DNA of 7,295 nt, from NCBI GenBank assembly GCA_030640765.1, contig DAOWIT010000049.1:1-7295 (forward strand), given 5' to 3'. Shown here in pieces: positions 5,857 through 7,295 of the stretch. Position 1 is the first letter of the stretch; each line of letters starts with the position of its first letter. Source of the stretch: Candidatus Latescibacterota bacterium. GTDB lineage: Bacteria; Latescibacterota; MVCY01. Both the position numbers and the translations under genes were made by a program. Under the pieces are notes generated by a model. The model was not told the DNA's origin. It saw only the letters and a list, made by a program, of their open reading frames with translations, and made no database searches.

Positions 5857-6513
5857 ATGCCAGAGAAGACTGAACTCAGTTTCACCGGAGAGGACACCTG
5901 GCGGGTGTTTCGGATAATGGCCGAGTTTGTAGAGGGGTTTGAGATGCTCTCTAAGATCGGACCGGCGGTGACTATATTTGGTTCCTCCAAGACTAAACGG
6001 TGGGAGAAATATTATCGGCTGGCCGAACAGACTGCCTCACTGTTGGTGAAAGCTGGCTACGGGGTGATCACTGGAGGTGGCCCGGGGATTATGGAGGCCG
6101 CCAACAAAGGAGCCAAAGAGGCCGGGGGAACCTCTGTGGGACTGAACATCATAATTCCCTCTCAACAGAAGGGCAATCGCTTTATTACCGCCCTTCTGGA
6201 TTTTCGCTATTTCTTCTGTCGCAAGGTTATGTTCGTCAAATACGCTAAGGCATTTATAATAATACCTGGCGGTTTTGGCACTATGGATGAACTGTTAGAA
6301 GCCGTGACCTTAATCCAGACTGAGAGAATAGAAAAATTCCCGGTGATTATGGTGGGCAGAGAATACTGGGATGGATTTCTCAACTGGCTGCAGGAAGTCT
6401 GCTTGGATAGGGGCTATATATCCCAAAAAGATATGAAGATATTTACTGTTGTGGATACCCCGGAAGAGGTGGTGGCCACGGTTGAGGAATTTTACCAGGG
6501 CAAAAACGGGTAG
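5857..6513 (+). CDS. LOG-family (TIGR00730-type) Rossmann-fold nucleotide phosphoribohydrolase-like protein
   Basis: LOG-family proteins, once called lysine decarboxylase-like, cleave the N-glycosidic bond of nucleoside 5'-monophosphates. In plants and some bacteria they release active cytokinins; in many bacteria the natural substrate is unclear. The 218-residue protein has both diagnostic motifs: GGGPGIMEAANKGA (73-86) and PGGFGTMDE (137-145), which form the phosphate-binding and catalytic site with the essential Glu145 region. VTIFGSS (38-44) is the first beta strand and turn. The N-terminus DTWRVFRIMAEFVEGFE matches the longer LOG subgroup with an extra leading helix. The ATG lies 6 nt after GGAGG (5846-5850), 25 bp behind the sigma-54 activator, so it is probably in the hisS-regulator transcript. 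No signal peptide or membrane segment is visible, so it is cytoplasmic. Confidence 0.9.
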   Translation: MPEKTELSFTGEDTWRVFRIMAEFVEGFEMLSKIGPAVTIFGSSKTKRWEKYYRLAEQTASLLVKAGYGVITGGGPGIMEAANKGAKEAGGTSVGLNIIIPSQQKGNRFITALLDFRYFFCRKVMFVKYAKAFIIIPGGFGTMDELLEAVTLIQTERIEKFPVIMVGREYWDGFLNWLQEVCLDRGYISQKDMKIFTVVDTPEEVVATVEEFYQGKNG

Positions 6514-6514
6514 A

Positions 6515-6584
6515 CTACCAAGGTAGGGACAGAACATTGTTCTGTCCCTACTACTATCGGGGAACACCAACAACAAGGTTCCCC
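6515..6584. repeat. Palindrome cluster between convergent genes (two stem-loops; possible terminator or REP-like element)
   Basis: The main element, 6523-6551, is a perfect 29-nt palindrome centred on 6537. GTAGGGACAGAAC pairs with GTTCTGTCCCTAC, a 13-bp stem with a 3-nt loop. CTACC (6515-6519) and GGTAG (6522-6526) form a competing small hairpin. A second hairpin, GGGGAAC (6559-6565) with GTTCCCC (6578-6584), abuts the stop codon of the convergent S-component gene. Neither is followed by a T-run on either strand, so they are not classical intrinsic terminators, although they could block both transcripts or protect 3' ends. The perfect symmetry suggests a dispersed REP-like element. Confidence 0.65.
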
Positions 6585-7142
6585 CTAATTGTCGTGTTCT
6601 GTCCTTTTCCGCAAAAGTCCCCTCTCGGAGGCTACCCTGAGCAGCACAGGGACAACCGAGGCGAAGATTGCGGCATTAGAGATTAGATGGACGGCGTAGA
6701 AAGGTAGACCCAGTGCAAGATTCGCCAGCATCTGGCGAGGGGAAAACCCTGCCACGGCGAAAAAACCGATGCAAGTTGCCACATCGAAAATGAGGGTTGA
6801 CAGAATTCCCCAGAGGGCGAACCTCAAAAGTAATAGAGCTTTGAATGTAATTTTGCCCTTAAAGCGATTGCCGGCAAATCCTCCCAAGAGACCTATCAGG
6901 CCCATTGAGCCCACCTGAGCTGCTAAAAGCGGTGGCATAGATACCCCGTAGGGGTTTATTGATGCGTAGATGAACTCTCCTAAAAGACCTACAATCGCTC
7001 CCCGTTTTTTGCCCAGAAGGAATCCGGAGATAAAGATAGTGGCCGTTACCGCCTCTACATTGGGGATGAAAATAAAGGCATAACCCAGAGTAACAACTAA
7101 GGCAATAAAGACAGCAGTGATGGTCAAGTCATAAGTTTTCAT
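6585..7142 (-). CDS. ECF-type transporter substrate-binding (S) component, substrate unknown
   Basis: The 185-residue, strongly hydrophobic protein has about six membrane segments (roughly 6-28, 30-45, 46-62, 70-90, 105-133, 142-172) and little else. It resembles the S components of energy-coupling-factor transporters, which bind vitamins or metal-related cofactors in the membrane and dock on a shared energising module. Supporting stretches are IPNVEAVTATIFISGFLLG (27-45), where an acidic residue follows a conserved N-V, and GLLGEFIYASINPYG (53-67). No EcfA ATPase or EcfT gene is adjacent, so it would depend on a module encoded elsewhere. I cannot assign the vitamin from the sequence, and a small unrelated membrane protein remains possible. 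The ATG (7142-7140) has only a weak AGAAGAA upstream. It is convergent with the LOG gene and the C-terminus is basic and charged. Confidence 0.75.
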   Translation of the reverse strand: MKTYDLTITAVFIALVVTLGYAFIFIPNVEAVTATIFISGFLLGKKRGAIVGLLGEFIYASINPYGVSMPPLLAAQVGSMGLIGLLGGFAGNRFKGKITFKALLLLRFALWGILSTLIFDVATCIGFFAVAGFSPRQMLANLALGLPFYAVHLISNAAIFASVVPVLLRVASERGLLRKRTEHDN

Positions 7143-7178
7143 TTCTTCTGCGCAGAGGAATTGGAGTGGTTATTGCTG

Positions 7179-7207
7179 AGTATATACTATAGGTTACATT
7201 ATGTTAG
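7179..7207 (-). promoter_or_regulatory. Putative sigma-70-type promoter of the S-component gene
   Basis: On the minus strand CTAACA (7207-7202, four of six to TTGACA) and TATACT (7184-7179, five of six to TATAAT) are separated by 17 bp. Transcription would begin near 7172, about 30 nt before the ATG. A partial inverted repeat around TCTGCGCAGA (7147-7156) lies in the leader. No known vitamin riboswitch is recognisable in this short space. Confidence 0.35.
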
Positions 7208-7220
7208 CTGAATGCTTCTT

Positions 7221-7295
7221 CAAATCCCCCCTGCCCCCCTTTGCTAAAGGGGGGAAATCCAAATCCTCCGCTTTTGCTACTAGGGGGAAAATCCA
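7221..7295. repeat. C/G-tract palindromic intergenic repeat, continuing past the window edge
   Basis: CCCCCCTTT (7234-7242) pairs perfectly with AAAGGGGGG (7246-7254) around the loop GCT. Short direct repeats AAATCC recur at 7222, 7255 and 7261, with AAATCCA at 7289. A second, degraded unit (CTCCGCTTTTGCTACTAGGGGG, 7265-7286) follows and runs toward the window edge. From general experience, repeats of this form occur in many copies in intergenic regions of several anaerobic or candidate-phylum genomes; no transposase gene is present here. Confidence 0.75.

Noticed and set aside
7143..7220. Vitamin riboswitch (thiamine, preQ1, FMN, cobalamin) ahead of the S-component gene
   Set aside because: The leader is under 80 nt and contains none of the conserved cores I can recognise; only a short partial palindrome is present.
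7221..7295. CRISPR array
   Set aside because: The repeated AAATCC units are only 6-7 nt with irregular spacing and belong to a palindromic intergenic repeat.

Overview
This is a bacterial chromosomal window of intermediate base composition. Genes use ATG, GTG and TTG starts, mostly behind good Shine-Dalgarno sequences. The host cannot be named from this stretch. A sigma-54 (RpoN) activator, a cysteine-rich HisS of the kind common in anaerobes and thermophiles, an orphan ECF-type S component and a C/G-tract palindromic repeat suggest an anaerobic or candidate-phylum lineage; this is inference, not classification.

Layout, left to right. At 32-196 there is a decayed N-terminus of a tyrosine recombinase of the XerC/D-like integron-integrase type, broken by an in-frame TAG. 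It runs into the 3' end of a minus-strand operon made of rsmI (870-1637, 16S rRNA C1402 2'-O-methyltransferase) followed by a CDP-alcohol phosphatidyltransferase (188-853). An AT-rich region without a long gene (1638-1988) contains three perfect DnaA-box matches, all on the minus strand, and is a candidate replication origin or DnaA-controlled region. Transcription diverges from it. To the right lie a small uncertain ORF (1989-2162) with a strong promoter-like site inside it, ccdA (2164-2868), hisS (2993-4267), a sigma-54 activator with a degenerate receiver domain (4305-5831) and a LOG-family protein (5857-6513). The last three are closely spaced and look co-transcribed. A palindrome cluster (6515-6584) separates them from a convergent minus-strand ECF-type S component (6585-7142). 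The right edge (about 7221-7295) holds a C/G-tract inverted repeat with short direct repeats that continues out of the window.

Most genes are housekeeping: ribosomal RNA modification, lipid head-group synthesis, transmembrane thiol transfer, tRNA charging. The less ordinary content is the DnaA-box cluster at a divergent gene boundary, the pseudogenised integrase, the receiver domain lacking its acidic pocket and switch threonine, and the two different palindromic repeats flanking the S component. No CRISPR array, tRNA, rRNA or complete mobile element was seen.
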